Shown: positions 1 through 9,350, counted from the first letter of the stretch. The stretch is DNA of 64,000 nucleotides from Pseudomonadales bacterium (GCA_019090615.1 JAHRVQ010000006.1:62001-126000); one strand, 5' to 3'. Made by a program: numbers and translations. The notes: generated by a model from the sequence alone, not told the origin.

Positions 1-885
1 AAATCTTTCTGCCTCACCTGTTGCTTCGGAAACAACCCGTTGTTTATATCCTTCTGCTTCTTCTAATAGACGCTGCGCCTGCCCACGCGCTTCGGGAATC
101 ACCTGATTGGAATAGGCATCTGCTTCGTTTAGCACCCGAACCTCATCTTCACGGGCCTTGATCACGTCATCGAAGGCTGCTCGAACAGATTCTGGCGGCG
201 CAGTCTCGTCGATATTAACCTGGCTAATCTGGATACCAGTACCGTACTTGAGCATATAATTCTGTACGCGTATTTTTATGTTATCACCCAGCAGTTGCCG
301 GCCTTCAGTCAAAACTTCATTCATAGTGGCACTACCTACTTCATGCCGGAGGGCACTTTCAGTTGCATGCTGGAGACTGACGACCGGGCTTCTCACCCGC
401 AGCAAGTACTGCTCGACATCCCCGATCACAAACTGGATGGACATCCTGACTTTGACAATATTTTCATCCTCAGTCAGCATATCTGAATGTACCTGTATAT
501 CTCTTACTCGAGTAACATTCTCAATAAGTACCCGATCAATTAATTTCGGGTTCCAGTGCAATCCAGGACCCACTAACTCAGGCTGCACCTCACCAAAACG
601 CAGTACCACCCCTTGCTCCTGCTGATCAACACTATATACACCCATCCCAGCCCATACCAAAACTAGCACCAGCGCGATAGCACCTGCCATACCGCCACTC
701 AGCGAAAATCCACCACCACCGCCTGCGCGACCACTACCACTGCCTTTTTTACCACCAAACATTTCAGCAAGATTATTCTGTAATTTACGAAATGCCTCAT
801 CTAAATCAGGCGGGCCCTGATCATCTTTATTACCCCAGGGGTCCTTGCCACCCTCCTTGCCACCACCAGGCTCATTCCACGCCAT
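1..885 (-). CDS. hflK: HflK, FtsH-protease modulator (3' part cut by window edge)
   Basis: Membrane SPFH/band-7 protein that with HflC forms the HflKC complex around FtsH and modulates proteolysis of membrane proteins and regulators. I translated the open frame from ATG at 885 to base 1: 295 codons with no stop. The N-terminus is Gly/Asp-rich (MAWNEPGGGK...), with a Gly run near residues 54–60, one membrane segment at about 66–84, then an SPFH domain (VYSVDQQEQGVVLRFGEV onward) and the start of the Ala/Glu-rich coiled region. This is the standard HflK layout. It lies downstream of hflX on the same strand, as in the conserved hfq–hflX–hflK–hflC block; hflC would be expected beyond the window. 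The C-terminal ~100 residues are missing only because the window starts here. Confidence 0.93.
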   Translation of the reverse strand, partial: MAWNEPGGGKEGGKDPWGNKDDQGPPDLDEAFRKLQNNLAEMFGGKKGSGSGRAGGGGGFSLSGGMAGAIALVLVLVWAGMGVYSVDQQEQGVVLRFGEVQPELVGPGLHWNPKLIDRVLIENVTRVRDIQVHSDMLTEDENIVKVRMSIQFVIGDVEQYLLRVRSPVVSLQHATESALRHEVGSATMNEVLTEGRQLLGDNIKIRVQNYMLKYGTGIQISQVNIDETAPPESVRAAFDDVIKAREDEVRVLNEADAYSNQVIPEARGQAQRLLEEAEGYKQRVVSEATGEAERF

Positions 886-1126
886 ATTGCTCTCTCCGTC
901 AACTTTGCCTATAAGGATAAACAGGCATTTTCCCATCTTTAACCGATGAGTCATACCCTTCCTTCCTGCAAACATACAAAAATATAAATAGTTAAAGTTA
1001 TGTACCTAATTAGTACGCGTTTATTGAGTCAACTCTGATCCAGAATTAACTCAATAATTATTTAGTTGTTACTCAATAATCATTCGATAATCATTCGATA
1101 ATATTAGTTCTACAAGGTTAGACATA
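886..1126. repeat. hflX–hflK gap with direct and inverted repeats
   Basis: The 241-bp gap between the hflX stop and the hflK start is AT-rich and has no ORF of note. It holds the inverted pair TTATTGAGT (1021–1029) / ACTCAATAA (1049–1057), a further ACTCAATAAT at 1071–1080, and two exact copies of an 11-bp unit CATTCGATAAT (1081–1091 and 1092–1102). No T-run follows the hairpin on either strand, so I do not call it a terminator. A separate hflK promoter could lie here, but no convincing −35/−10 pair is visible. Confidence 0.5.
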
Positions 1127-2449
1127 TTACACCCAGCCAGCATCAGAAGGCGCTTCCAGTCCTAGTGTATAAAGGTCCAGGCCCGCTTTCTTTACTAGCC
1201 GTTTCAGGTTATGTGCTTCAATTCGAAGCCTTAAGGTCAGCCCGCCATGATCATCCACCTGTTCATCTAATACAGCACCCAGTTGATATAATTCAGCCCG
1301 CAGCTGACCCTGAGCTGGCGCAATTTTTAGTACATGCTCAATCACATCATGACTCAATAATTCTGTCATTGCCTGCAGCAACTGATTGATCCCCTGCCCA
1401 GAGAGCCCCGACAACCATACTCTCACTGGCAGACCATTTTCATCTCTGTCAATGCGCGGTTTTTCATTGATCAAGTCAATCTTGTTATAGACTAGCAACT
1501 GGGGCACTGTAGCCGCACCTATTTCTGTTAACACTGCATTCACTTCCTGCATATGTAATGGTCGATCAGAAGCTGATGCATCAACTATATGCAATAGTAG
1601 ATCAGCTTGATTAACTTCCTCCAGAGTCGCACGAAACGCATCTATCAGACCATGCGGGAGCTGTCTGATAAAACCCACTGTATCCGTTAAAATAGCCGTA
1701 CCCACAACAGGCAGATCAAGTTGCCTTAACGTAGGGTCCAGCGTCGCAAAGAGTTGATCGGCAGCATGCACCTCGGCATTACAAACCTGATTAAACAAGG
1801 TTGATTTTCCAGCATTAGTATACCCCACCAGAGACACAGTTCGAATATCAGCCTTCTGCCGAGCACGACGGTTTTGAGCACGTTGCTTACGTACCCGCAG
1901 CAAACGACGATTAATACTTTTTATCCGATCACCGAGCATTCGCTGATCGGACTCTAATTGTGTTTCGCCCGTGCCAGTAACACCAATGGCTGAGCCAGAG
2001 CCCCGCCCTGAACCCCCACGTTGCCGGTCAAGATGCGACCAGCCACGCACCAGGCGGGTGGCCGAGTGTTGTAGTTGAGCAAGCTCAACTTGAAGCTTGC
2101 CCTCATGAGTGCGCGCCCGTTGGGCGAAAATATTCAGAATCAACCCTGTTCGTCCGAGCACTCGTCGCTCCAACGCCGTCTCTAGATTACGCTCCTGGGT
2201 AGGACTAAGTTCCTGATCAAATAGGACCAGTTCTGCGCAAACTTCTTCCGCCAGCACATGTACTTCTTCCAGCTTACCTTTACCAATATAAGTTTTCGGG
2301 TCTGGATTACGTTTTTTTGCTACCAGCTCGCCTACCGACGTTAGACCAGCCGACAGGGCAAGTTCCCTCAGCTCTTCGACTGTGGATTCATTGGCTTCTA
2401 TATGAACAAGTAGTACTTTGGTACCGGCATCCGGTCTATCAAAAAACAA
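1127..2449 (-). CDS. hflX: HflX, ribosome-associated GTPase
   Basis: GTPase of the HflX family, which binds 50S/70S ribosomes and helps split or rescue stalled ribosomes under stress. 440 aa. It has an N-terminal HflX domain (about 1–200, with FAQRARTHEGKLQVELAQL), then the G domain with G1 GYTNAGKST at 209–217, G3 DTVGFIRQLP near 255 and G4 NKID. The start at 2449 is TTG (LFFDRPDAG), matching where E. coli HflX begins; no upstream ATG is in frame before a stop. The family segment GGIGLRGPGETQLE is altered here: residues 145–163 read GGSGRGSGSAIGVTGTGET, about seven residues longer and with Pro changed to Thr. It follows hfq by about 30 bp and is probably co-transcribed with it. Confidence 0.95.
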   Translation of the reverse strand: MFFDRPDAGTKVLLVHIEANESTVEELRELALSAGLTSVGELVAKKRNPDPKTYIGKGKLEEVHVLAEEVCAELVLFDQELSPTQERNLETALERRVLGRTGLILNIFAQRARTHEGKLQVELAQLQHSATRLVRGWSHLDRQRGGSGRGSGSAIGVTGTGETQLESDQRMLGDRIKSINRRLLRVRKQRAQNRRARQKADIRTVSLVGYTNAGKSTLFNQVCNAEVHAADQLFATLDPTLRQLDLPVVGTAILTDTVGFIRQLPHGLIDAFRATLEEVNQADLLLHIVDASASDRPLHMQEVNAVLTEIGAATVPQLLVYNKIDLINEKPRIDRDENGLPVRVWLSGLSGQGINQLLQAMTELLSHDVIEHVLKIAPAQGQLRAELYQLGAVLDEQVDDHGGLTLRLRIEAHNLKRLVKKAGLDLYTLGLEAPSDAGWV

Positions 2450-2478
2450 ATATTCAACCTTGGCCGAGCGATACGGCC

Positions 2479-2733
2479 TTATTCTTCAGCGTCTGCTTCA
2501 GCTTCGTCTTCAACCATAGTAGGCATCTTGACATTTCGTGAGGGTACGACGGTGGAAATAGCTGATTTATAAATCATCTGGTTAACGGTATTGCGCAACA
2601 AAATAACAAATTGATCAAACGATTCAATCTGCCCCTGTAGCTTAATGCCACTAACGAGATAAATAGAAACAGGTACTCTGTCCTTCCGTAACTGATTCAA
2701 GAAAGGGTCTTGTAATGATTGCCCCTTTGACAT
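2479..2733 (-). CDS. hfq: Hfq, RNA chaperone
   Basis: Sm-like hexameric RNA chaperone that pairs small RNAs with mRNAs. 84 aa with a short acidic tail ([10 protein letters not shown]). The Sm fold is clear: [42 protein letters not shown], then [12 protein letters not shown]. Gln8, Asp9, Tyr25, Lys31 and Lys56 of the RNA-binding faces are kept. His57 of the near-universal YKHAIS motif is Ser here (codon TCA), which is unusual. The start ATG (2733) has a strong Shine–Dalgarno AAGGAGAG, directly preceded by a small hairpin. It sits between miaA and hflX as in other gammaproteobacteria, but a terminator follows miaA, so it may have its own promoter. Confidence 0.97.
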   Translation of the reverse strand: MSKGQSLQDPFLNQLRKDRVPVSIYLVSGIKLQGQIESFDQFVILLRNTVNQMIYKSAISTVVPSRNVKMPTMVEDEAEADAEE

Positions 2734-2748
2734 GCAACTCTCCTTTTT

Positions 2749-2764
2749 CCTTCAAAACTGAAGG
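2749..2764 (-). promoter_or_regulatory. hairpin just upstream of the hfq ribosome-binding site
   Basis: Perfect 6-bp arms CCTTCA / TGAAGG with a 4-nt loop. On the hfq mRNA strand the hairpin is immediately followed by AAAAAGGAGAG and the ATG. hfq autoregulates through its 5' UTR in E. coli. Whether this hairpin has such a role is inference. The gap 2734–2872 also holds an AT-rich tract in which an hfq promoter may lie (TTGAGT...TAAATA on the minus strand, with a short spacer), but this is weak. Confidence 0.4.
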
Positions 2765-2850
2765 TCGTCGACAACTATCGACATTTTAAAATAGTAGTGG
2801 AATATAAACTGTATTTAAAATCTGGCTCATTGACTCAAATAATTAACCAC

Positions 2851-2871
2851 AAAAAACCTGGCTCACAGGTT
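2851..2871 (-). terminator. Rho-independent terminator after miaA
   Basis: On the minus strand, directly after the miaA stop codon, AACCTG–TGAGC–CAGGTT forms a 6-bp stem with a 5-nt loop and runs straight into a T-tract (TTTTTT in all, including the last two stem bases). This is a textbook intrinsic terminator shape, although the stem is short. It implies that hfq is at least partly uncoupled from miaA transcription. Confidence 0.6.
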
Positions 2872-2872
2872 C

Positions 2873-3802
2873 TCAGTCTAATATGCTGCCTGATCGTATG
2901 ATTTTCAAGGCCTCAGAACTTGACGGTACAGCAATTTTTTTCAATCCTGCCCAGCTTCTAAGCCATGTATATTGACGCTTGGCCAATTGCCGAGTCGCTA
3001 TAATCGCTTTTTCAATCATGCTGTCATAACTGATCTGGCCATCTAAGTAAGCCCAAACCTGCCTATATCCCACCGCCCTCATGGCTGGAATATCTGCATT
3101 TAAATCTGCACGCTGGTATAAATTTTCGACCTCTGCAACCAGGCCCCGTTCAAGCATATTATTAAACCGATCAGCTATTATAGTATGCAACACGGACCTG
3201 TCAGGCGGCAGCACAGCAATCTCAAGCAAATTAAAAGGGCACGGTTCTGGCGCTACCTGCTGCCACTCGGTGATACAGCGACCACTTATTTCATAGACCT
3301 CAAGCGCACGTTGCAACCGCTGCGGATCATTCATGTGAATGCGTGCCGCAGCAACCGGATCAACCAGCGCTAGCTGTCGATGTATTTCTGCCCATCCATG
3401 TTCATTTGCGATGCCAGTAATCTTTGCCCGTACCTCGGCATCAGCAGCGGGTAATTTCGCCAACCCCTGCTTAAGCGCCTTAAAATATAACATGGTACCG
3501 CCAGTTAGCAGTGGTATCTTATCACGCGCCGCTATATCACCAATGAGTCGCAATGCATCAACACGAAAATCTGCCGCGGAATAGGGCGATACTGGGTCAC
3601 GAATATCAATCAGATGGTGCGGTATTTCTTCCAGCGTCGCAGCATCGGGTTTGGCCGTGCCAATATCCATCCCTTTATAGATTAACGCCGAATCAACACT
3701 AATTATTTCAAATGCATGAGCCTGCGCAAGCTCAACAGCTAAAGCCGTTTTGCCGCTGGCGGTTGGGCCCATAAGGCATATTGCTGATATGGTTTCGGGC
3801 AA
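2873..3802 (-). CDS. miaA: MiaA, tRNA dimethylallyltransferase
   Basis: Transfers a dimethylallyl group from DMAPP to N6 of A37 in tRNAs reading UNN codons, the first step to ms2i6A. 309 aa, the usual length. P-loop GPTASGKT at 12–19, then [19 protein letters not shown], the DMAPP-binding/catalytic region with its conserved Asp, [14 protein letters not shown], and the C-terminal [10 protein letters not shown] tRNA-binding motif. It lies downstream of mutL in the same direction (gap about 75 bp), as in the classical mutL–miaA–hfq order, and is followed by an intrinsic terminator. Confidence 0.97.
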   Translation of the reverse strand: MPETISAICLMGPTASGKTALAVELAQAHAFEIISVDSALIYKGMDIGTAKPDAATLEEIPHHLIDIRDPVSPYSAADFRVDALRLIGDIAARDKIPLLTGGTMLYFKALKQGLAKLPAADAEVRAKITGIANEHGWAEIHRQLALVDPVAAARIHMNDPQRLQRALEVYEISGRCITEWQQVAPEPCPFNLLEIAVLPPDRSVLHTIIADRFNNMLERGLVAEVENLYQRADLNADIPAMRAVGYRQVWAYLDGQISYDSMIEKAIIATRQLAKRQYTWLRSWAGLKKIAVPSSSEALKIIRSGSILD

Positions 3803-3877
3803 TTTTTGTTTACGCTCTTTCCAAAAAAATTTTTATAAAGGCAGCTAATGTCCCGTTTATTATAGGACTATGCTGTA

Positions 3878-5827
3878 TCAGCGGCCACGAAGAAAAAGGC
3901 GATCTAAGTCAGCAATAGATTGCTCTGTCCAGGTGGGCCGACCATGATTACATTGGCCACTTCGCTCGGTATTTTCCATATCCCTCAATAACGCATTCAT
4001 TTCTACAATGCTCAGCTGCCGGTTCGCTCGAACCGACCCATGACATGCCATGGTGGCAAGTATCTCATCTCTATGCTGCATAACTCTGGCCGAAGAACCA
4101 TATTCTATAAAATCCGCTAATACATCTCGAATCAGCGGCTCACATTGCGTATGGTTCAAAATCACCGGTATCGCTCGGACCATAATTGACTCACTGGAAG
4201 CACGCTGCAAGTCTAACCCCAGGGCCTTTAATTCTTCCTGGAAATCCTCAACCGCAGCACATTCCTGTTCACTTAATGCCATTGACACAGGCACCAGCAG
4301 AGGCTGCGTTTTAATACCCTCAGCGTCGCTTGAGCATTTCATGCCTTCATAAATAATACGCTCATGTGCTGCATGCATATCAACAATAATCATACCATTC
4401 GCATTTTGCGCGATAATATAAACACCATGTATCTGGGCCACTGCATAACCTAGCGGTGGTATGGTCTCATCATCCTGGTTAGCCCCTGCCTGGATCAGGC
4501 CGTTCTCAGCAACGCTTTGATCTGCCCTGCCAGCTACTGATTCACCGATACGGCCCTCTACAGTATTGGCTTGATGTGCATCAGGCGGCTGTCCCGATTG
4601 CATCAATGCGCCGTATAATGCCGCTTGCTGATTAATCGCGGTGGGCGCCAAATGCTGTTTCATTGCAAACGATAGCCCGCCGGTGGCCCTTGAAGTCGGC
4701 TGAAAGCCCAGATTAGACTGCACCGGTTGAGCATCATCGGGGACATTCATTTTATGCAGTGCAATTTCGTCAGGACCAACGGCGACCTGATTTGCAGTTG
4801 TCTGCTCAGGCCTCACATCAGCCAATGCCCGATGAATACTTCGGAACAAAAAATCGTGAACCTGTCTACTTTCCCGGAACCTCACCTCAGCCTTGGTAGG
4901 ATGTACATTAACATCCACGCCCTTCGGGTCGAGGCTAAGAAACAAGGCAAACGCTGCATGCCGTCCATGGTACATCACATCTCGATAACCCTGTTTCACC
5001 GCATGACTTATCAGTTTATCCCGTACCATTCGCCCATTAACATAAAAATATTGTTGGTCTGCCTGACTCCGCGTATAGGTGGGCAAACCAATCCAGCCTC
5101 TGATAGATAAGCCGTGATCGGACGAACTGCCTTCCGTCATATATAAACAATTTTCCAGAAAAACTTTACCAAACACACTGGCAATTCGGCGCTCAGAGTC
5201 GGCATCATTCATAACAGCCTTGTACTGACGTATTGCTTTGCCATTATGCTGCAAAATAATCTCAACCGCGGGATGGCTAAGGCTAATTTTTCGCACTACA
5301 TCTTCGATCCGATTTAGTTCGGTTTTATCTGTCTTAAGAAATTTTCGCCGCGCAGGCGTATTAAAAAAAAGATCCCGCACTTCAACGGTAGAGCCTTTAG
5401 GGTGCGGTGCCGGGGTAATTTCTGGCACCATTTCAATACCAGACACTTCTATTCGCCACCCTGATTCAACCTTATCGGTAACGTTACTGGTAAGCGATAA
5501 TCGAGCAACAGACGCCAACGATGCCAGCGCTTCACCACGAAAGCCTAAGGTAATCACAGCATCCAGGTCCTCGACCTGGCAAATTTTGCTGGTTGCATGG
5601 CGACTAAGTGCCAGGCTCAAATCATCGCGATGAATACCCAGGCCATTATCGCGAAGCCGGATCAGTTTTGTCCCTCCAGCCGCCAAATCAATATGGATTT
5701 TTGTTGCTTGCGCATCAAGACAATTTTCAATTAACTCTTTAACCACCGAGGCCGGCCGCTCAACAACCTCGCCAGCAGCAATTTGGTTAGACAAACGGGT
5801 ATTAAGTTGTTGAATTCTGTCACTCAT
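3878..5827 (-). CDS. mutL: MutL, DNA mismatch repair protein
   Basis: Couples MutS mismatch recognition to strand incision. 649 aa. N-terminal GHKL ATPase with IAAGEVVERPASVVKELIENCLDA, DNGLGI and GFRGEALASL; then a variable linker (about 340–450, Ala/Gln-rich) and a C-terminal dimerisation domain. The C-terminal domain keeps DMHAAHERIIYE (the DQHA-type metal motif), MACHGSVRAN and CNHGRPTW, so it resembles nicking MutL proteins, not the enterobacterial MutL that relies on MutH. Start ATG 5827 overlaps the amiB stop by four bases (ATGA), so translation is probably coupled. Confidence 0.97.
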   Translation of the reverse strand: MSDRIQQLNTRLSNQIAAGEVVERPASVVKELIENCLDAQATKIHIDLAAGGTKLIRLRDNGLGIHRDDLSLALSRHATSKICQVEDLDAVITLGFRGEALASLASVARLSLTSNVTDKVESGWRIEVSGIEMVPEITPAPHPKGSTVEVRDLFFNTPARRKFLKTDKTELNRIEDVVRKISLSHPAVEIILQHNGKAIRQYKAVMNDADSERRIASVFGKVFLENCLYMTEGSSSDHGLSIRGWIGLPTYTRSQADQQYFYVNGRMVRDKLISHAVKQGYRDVMYHGRHAAFALFLSLDPKGVDVNVHPTKAEVRFRESRQVHDFLFRSIHRALADVRPEQTTANQVAVGPDEIALHKMNVPDDAQPVQSNLGFQPTSRATGGLSFAMKQHLAPTAINQQAALYGALMQSGQPPDAHQANTVEGRIGESVAGRADQSVAENGLIQAGANQDDETIPPLGYAVAQIHGVYIIAQNANGMIIVDMHAAHERIIYEGMKCSSDAEGIKTQPLLVPVSMALSEQECAAVEDFQEELKALGLDLQRASSESIMVRAIPVILNHTQCEPLIRDVLADFIEYGSSARVMQHRDEILATMACHGSVRANRQLSIVEMNALLRDMENTERSGQCNHGRPTWTEQSIADLDRLFLRGR

Positions 5828-7200
5828 TTTCTTGCCGGGATCTTTATTATCTGACCAATTTTAATAATTTCATTACGTAGATTATTCACCTTCATCAAAC
5901 TTTTTGCCGTCACTCGATGTTTCACTGCAATACCTGAAAGTGTATCGCCACGTTCAATTTTATAGCTTACCAGCCTTACCGCACCACCACGTTTTTTCCA
6001 GCTCAAATAAGACCCTTCAGGCGGATGATTATTAATATATCGATCAACCCCGTTGAAAATAGCCCGTGCCATTTTTGCCTGATGGCCAGGTGTTTTGAGC
6101 CTGGACGCCTCAGACGGATTCGAAATATAACCGGTCTCAATCAACAAGGAAGGAATATCAGGAGATTTCAATACCGCAAAAGCTGCCTGTTCGACGCTCT
6201 TTTTATGCAGTCGATTTACACCTTTAATTGCTTTTAAAACACTTTGGCCCATTTCCAGACTAACAGCAAGGCTCGCCGTCATAGAAAGGTCTAGCAATAC
6301 CCCGGCCAACATATCATCCTTATCGCTAAGGCTAACTCTGCCAACACCACCAATCAAATCCGCTCCATTTTCCTTCTCGGCTAAATATTTTGCGGTCTCG
6401 CTGGTGGCACCTCGTTGCGAAATAGCATACACAGAAGCACCGCGCGCTTCCGCAGTTTTAAAGGCATCAGCATGAATTGAGAGAAAAACATCTGCTTCGC
6501 TCTGGCGGGCAATCTTAGTTCTTTTCCGCAGCCCCACATAATAATCTCCTTCCCGAATCATCAATGGTTTGTAACCAGGCGCCCGCGCGAAATAGCTTTC
6601 TAATTTCTTTGCAATCCCCAGCACAACATCTTTTTCGTATAATTTTCCATATCCGATCGCGCCAGGATCATCGCCACCATGACCGGCATCAATGGCAATA
6701 ATAACATCACGCATTTGGCGTGATATTCGTTCCGCCTTTGCGACCACCGGCGCCACCTGCTGATCCACAGTGTATAAATCAACAACCAGCCGATCACCAT
6801 ATTGTAAAATTGGTTTTAGAATAAAGCTTCGTGGTTTAATTTTATCATTCAAGTCCAATACTACTCGGACGTCCGCATTATTCCTGATCGCAGTCCGCAT
6901 ACCGGTAATGGGGGTGTTTTCGGCACCCTTAAGTTCAATCGCAGTTCTGAAATTAGCATCAAAAACATCAATAACCAGACGCCTCGGGTTATTCAGCAAA
7001 AACAGTTTATGCTCAACTGACGCGTTCAAATCAAATACAATGCGCGTTCTTTCTGGCGACTGGCGCAACCTGATCGCCTCGATGGTAGTCACTGCCTGAC
7101 AAAATTGCGCCACCGCCAACAGCATACCAAAGCAGAAAGCCCTGGCCGCAAGCATTTTTAATAGTAAGTCGATAAGTTTTCCTTCAATTATTATTTTCAA
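5824..7200 (-). CDS. amiB: AmiB/AmiC-type N-acetylmuramoyl-L-alanine amidase
   Basis: Periplasmic zinc amidase that cleaves stem peptides from glycan strands during daughter-cell separation. 458 aa from the TTG at 7200. A signal peptide is seen if translation starts at the ATG at 7155 (MLAARAFCFGMLLAVAQFCQA), which I think is at least as likely; neither start has a clear Shine–Dalgarno. Domains: AMIN (about 38–145), Amidase_3 (about 166–390, with zinc-site IAIDAGHGGDDPGAIG and LIETGYISNPSEA), and one C-terminal LysM (about 410–456). Its position between tsaE and mutL is that of E. coli amiB. In E. coli, AmiB needs activation by EnvC or NlpD. Confidence 0.95.
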   Translation of the reverse strand: MKIIIEGKLIDLLLKMLAARAFCFGMLLAVAQFCQAVTTIEAIRLRQSPERTRIVFDLNASVEHKLFLLNNPRRLVIDVFDANFRTAIELKGAENTPITGMRTAIRNNADVRVVLDLNDKIKPRSFILKPILQYGDRLVVDLYTVDQQVAPVVAKAERISRQMRDVIIAIDAGHGGDDPGAIGYGKLYEKDVVLGIAKKLESYFARAPGYKPLMIREGDYYVGLRKRTKIARQSEADVFLSIHADAFKTAEARGASVYAISQRGATSETAKYLAEKENGADLIGGVGRVSLSDKDDMLAGVLLDLSMTASLAVSLEMGQSVLKAIKGVNRLHKKSVEQAAFAVLKSPDIPSLLIETGYISNPSEASRLKTPGHQAKMARAIFNGVDRYINNHPPEGSYLSWKKRGGAVRLVSYKIERGDTLSGIAVKHRVTAKSLMKVNNLRNEIIKIGQIIKIPARK

Positions 7201-7282
7201 TGGCCAGGAAATTTCTGATCAATTTTTATTGAGGCGGTATCCTTTAACAGACATCACATAAATAGCTGCGACAATATCACAG

Positions 7283-7768
7283 CTATCCATTTGCCATATC
7301 AGATGCCACGCGCTGACAAACGTCAGCACCCCTGCCTGAGTCTGCCTGCAAAGAGATATTTCTGCCCGTACCAACAGGCTTAAGATGAATACGTAAATCA
7401 GACGGCGGCAAGAACTCCAATCCCCGCTCAGACCATTCTATCAAACTTAACGCTTCACAATTCAAGTAGTCATCCATTCCCAGATATTCTAACTCCTCTG
7501 GGTCATTCAGTCTGTATAGATCAAAATGATAAACTTGCCCCCCCACAAGTTCATAGGGTTCAACAATGGTAAACGTAGGACTTTTTACGGCGCCCAAATA
7601 ACCATACCAACGCATCATGCCACGACAAAAAGTCGTTTTCCCAGCGCCCAACTGGCCATCAAGAAAAACCAGCGCATTGCGGCCAAAAACTGCATCTATA
7701 GCACTGGCAGTTTTCTCTGCTACCAGCAACGTTGCCGCCTCATCAACAGCAATAATATTAATTAGCAT
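7283..7768 (-). CDS. tsaE: TsaE, tRNA t6A biosynthesis ATPase
   Basis: P-loop ATPase that drives the TsaBDE complex making N6-threonylcarbamoyladenosine at A37 of ANN-decoding tRNAs. From the ATG at 7768 it is 161 aa, beginning MLINIIAVDEAATLL. Walker A is in DGQLGAGKTTFCRG, followed by VKSPTFTIVEPY and YHFDLYRLNDPEELEYLG, all typical. The frame is open further upstream (to 7870), but that extension lies inside nnr and does not look like TsaE, so I reject it. It overlaps the nnr 3' end by 11 bp, suggesting translational coupling. Confidence 0.95.
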   Translation of the reverse strand: MLINIIAVDEAATLLVAEKTASAIDAVFGRNALVFLDGQLGAGKTTFCRGMMRWYGYLGAVKSPTFTIVEPYELVGGQVYHFDLYRLNDPEELEYLGMDDYLNCEALSLIEWSERGLEFLPPSDLRIHLKPVGTGRNISLQADSGRGADVCQRVASDMANG

Positions 7769-9350
7769 TGAGTAACCTGCGAACATCTGGAAGTATATCG
7801 GTGGCAAGCAGCCCACGTTCCCCTTCTTTCGCGGTGCATTTATCAGCTGCCATCGCATGTACAGCCACACCCAACTTGGCAGCCGCCATAGCAGTGCAGT
7901 TTTGCGCCATCAAACCCCCAATAACACCGGCTAATATATCTCCCATGCCGGCTGTCGACATACCTGGGTTACCATATGGGCAGACTGCCAGCTCAGCCGC
8001 CGAACAAATTATAGTACCCGCTCCCTTCAACACCACCACACCACCATATTGCTGCCTGATTGCCTTCGCCATGGCATAACGATCCTGCAGCAACGCAGCT
8101 GATGTTGCCTGAGACGCTTGTTGGGTCAGTAAAGTTCGAGCTTCCCCTGGATGTGGCGTTAGCAGCCAATTATTTTTCTTAATTGTACTGCCTGCTAACA
8201 AATTCAATCCATCCGCATCAATCACCATTGGCAAATCAAACTCAATGACCTTTGTAAAAATCATTCTGGACCATTCCGACTGACCCAGGCCCGGCCCCAG
8301 AACGACCACGTTAGCATTATTTAGCAACGTCTCCAGGTCAGCAGCCACCTCAATTCCACGCACCATTAGTTCCGGCCGGCGGATAAGCATTTGACTAGCG
8401 TGGCTACTATGGGTGGCGACGCTCACCACTCCAGCACCACTACGTAATGCCGCTTCAGCAGCCATTGCCACAGCACCGCCCATACCACGCCAACCACCAA
8501 CCACTAACACATGACCAAACAAATTTTTGTGCGCATTACGTGCCCTGACAGGTAACTGGGCGATAAGTGACGGGTATTCCAGCAACCGACATGGCACATT
8601 ACCGTGGCTACGCTCGGCATCCAATAAGTCCGGCAATGGTTCAGTTTTCGCTCTTTGTTGCAGCCTTTGAAAAACAGAACCAGGAATACCAAGGCCAGCA
8701 AATATGATCCGGCCGGATTGCTCAATACCGTCGAAAGTGAACATACCTCGTTTCAAGCCGATAAACGAAACCGTTATATCTGCCTGCACCGCAACATCCG
8801 TAATAACCCCTGTATCCCCATTAAGGCCAGACGGTATATCAACACTGCATACACCCGCCGAACTGTCATTAATTTCTCTAATCGCGGCCTGAAAGGGCTC
8901 TTTCAGCACCCCTCTGACCCCTGTGCCTAATAAGGCATCAATGATTACATCAACTAGCGGCAGACCACCGCCTTTATCTGCCTGATCGGCGTAGGACACC
9001 ATTTGTAAATTGCTCGACTGGCAATAATCATAGGCAGCTGATGCAGCATCTGATAGATGACTCATACTGCCTACCAGTACCACTTCTACCTGGATATTCT
9101 TTTCAGCCAACAAGCCTGCAATAATATAGCCATCGCCCGCATTATTTCCGCTGCCGCAATATATGCGCATAGTTGTTGCATCTGGCCATGCCTGTATTAT
9201 CGTATCTACACAGGCAACCGCTGCCCTGCGCATCAATGTCAGGCCGGATATTCCCTGTTCTTCTATCGCCAGACGATCAAGTTCTCGCACCTCTGCCTGG
9301 GTATATAGTTCGCTGGGTAAACTGGCTGCCATACTGACGTCTATCTCCAT
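7758..9350 (-). CDS. nnr: Bifunctional NAD(P)HX epimerase / ADP-dependent NAD(P)H-hydrate dehydratase
   Basis: Repairs hydrated NAD(P)H: the N-terminal YjeF_N domain (about 10–225; GSGNNAGDGYIIAGLL, VSVDIPSGLNGDTG-like segment) epimerises S/R-NAD(P)HX. The C-terminal ribokinase-like YjeF_C domain (about 265–527; NPGMSTAGMGDILAGVIGGL, TPHPGEA) dehydrates it with ADP. 530 aa. Start ATG 9350 has GGAG eight bases upstream. Directly 5' lies a 15-bp tandem repeat array whose degenerate last unit includes the start codon; the frame stays open through the array but has no ATG/GTG/TTG there. It heads the minus-strand nnr–tsaE–amiB–mutL run and is divergent from queG. Confidence 0.95.
   Translation of the reverse strand: MEIDVSMAASLPSELYTQAEVRELDRLAIEEQGISGLTLMRRAAVACVDTIIQAWPDATTMRIYCGSGNNAGDGYIIAGLLAEKNIQVEVVLVGSMSHLSDAASAAYDYCQSSNLQMVSYADQADKGGGLPLVDVIIDALLGTGVRGVLKEPFQAAIREINDSSAGVCSVDIPSGLNGDTGVITDVAVQADITVSFIGLKRGMFTFDGIEQSGRIIFAGLGIPGSVFQRLQQRAKTEPLPDLLDAERSHGNVPCRLLEYPSLIAQLPVRARNAHKNLFGHVLVVGGWRGMGGAVAMAAEAALRSGAGVVSVATHSSHASQMLIRRPELMVRGIEVAADLETLLNNANVVVLGPGLGQSEWSRMIFTKVIEFDLPMVIDADGLNLLAGSTIKKNNWLLTPHPGEARTLLTQQASQATSAALLQDRYAMAKAIRQQYGGVVVLKGAGTIICSAAELAVCPYGNPGMSTAGMGDILAGVIGGLMAQNCTAMAAAKLGVAVHAMAADKCTAKEGERGLLATDILPDVRRLLNAN

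Noticed and set aside
7769-7870. Longer tsaE with 34 extra N-terminal residues
   Set aside because: The extension lies inside nnr and has no TsaE similarity; the ATG at 7768 matches family starts.
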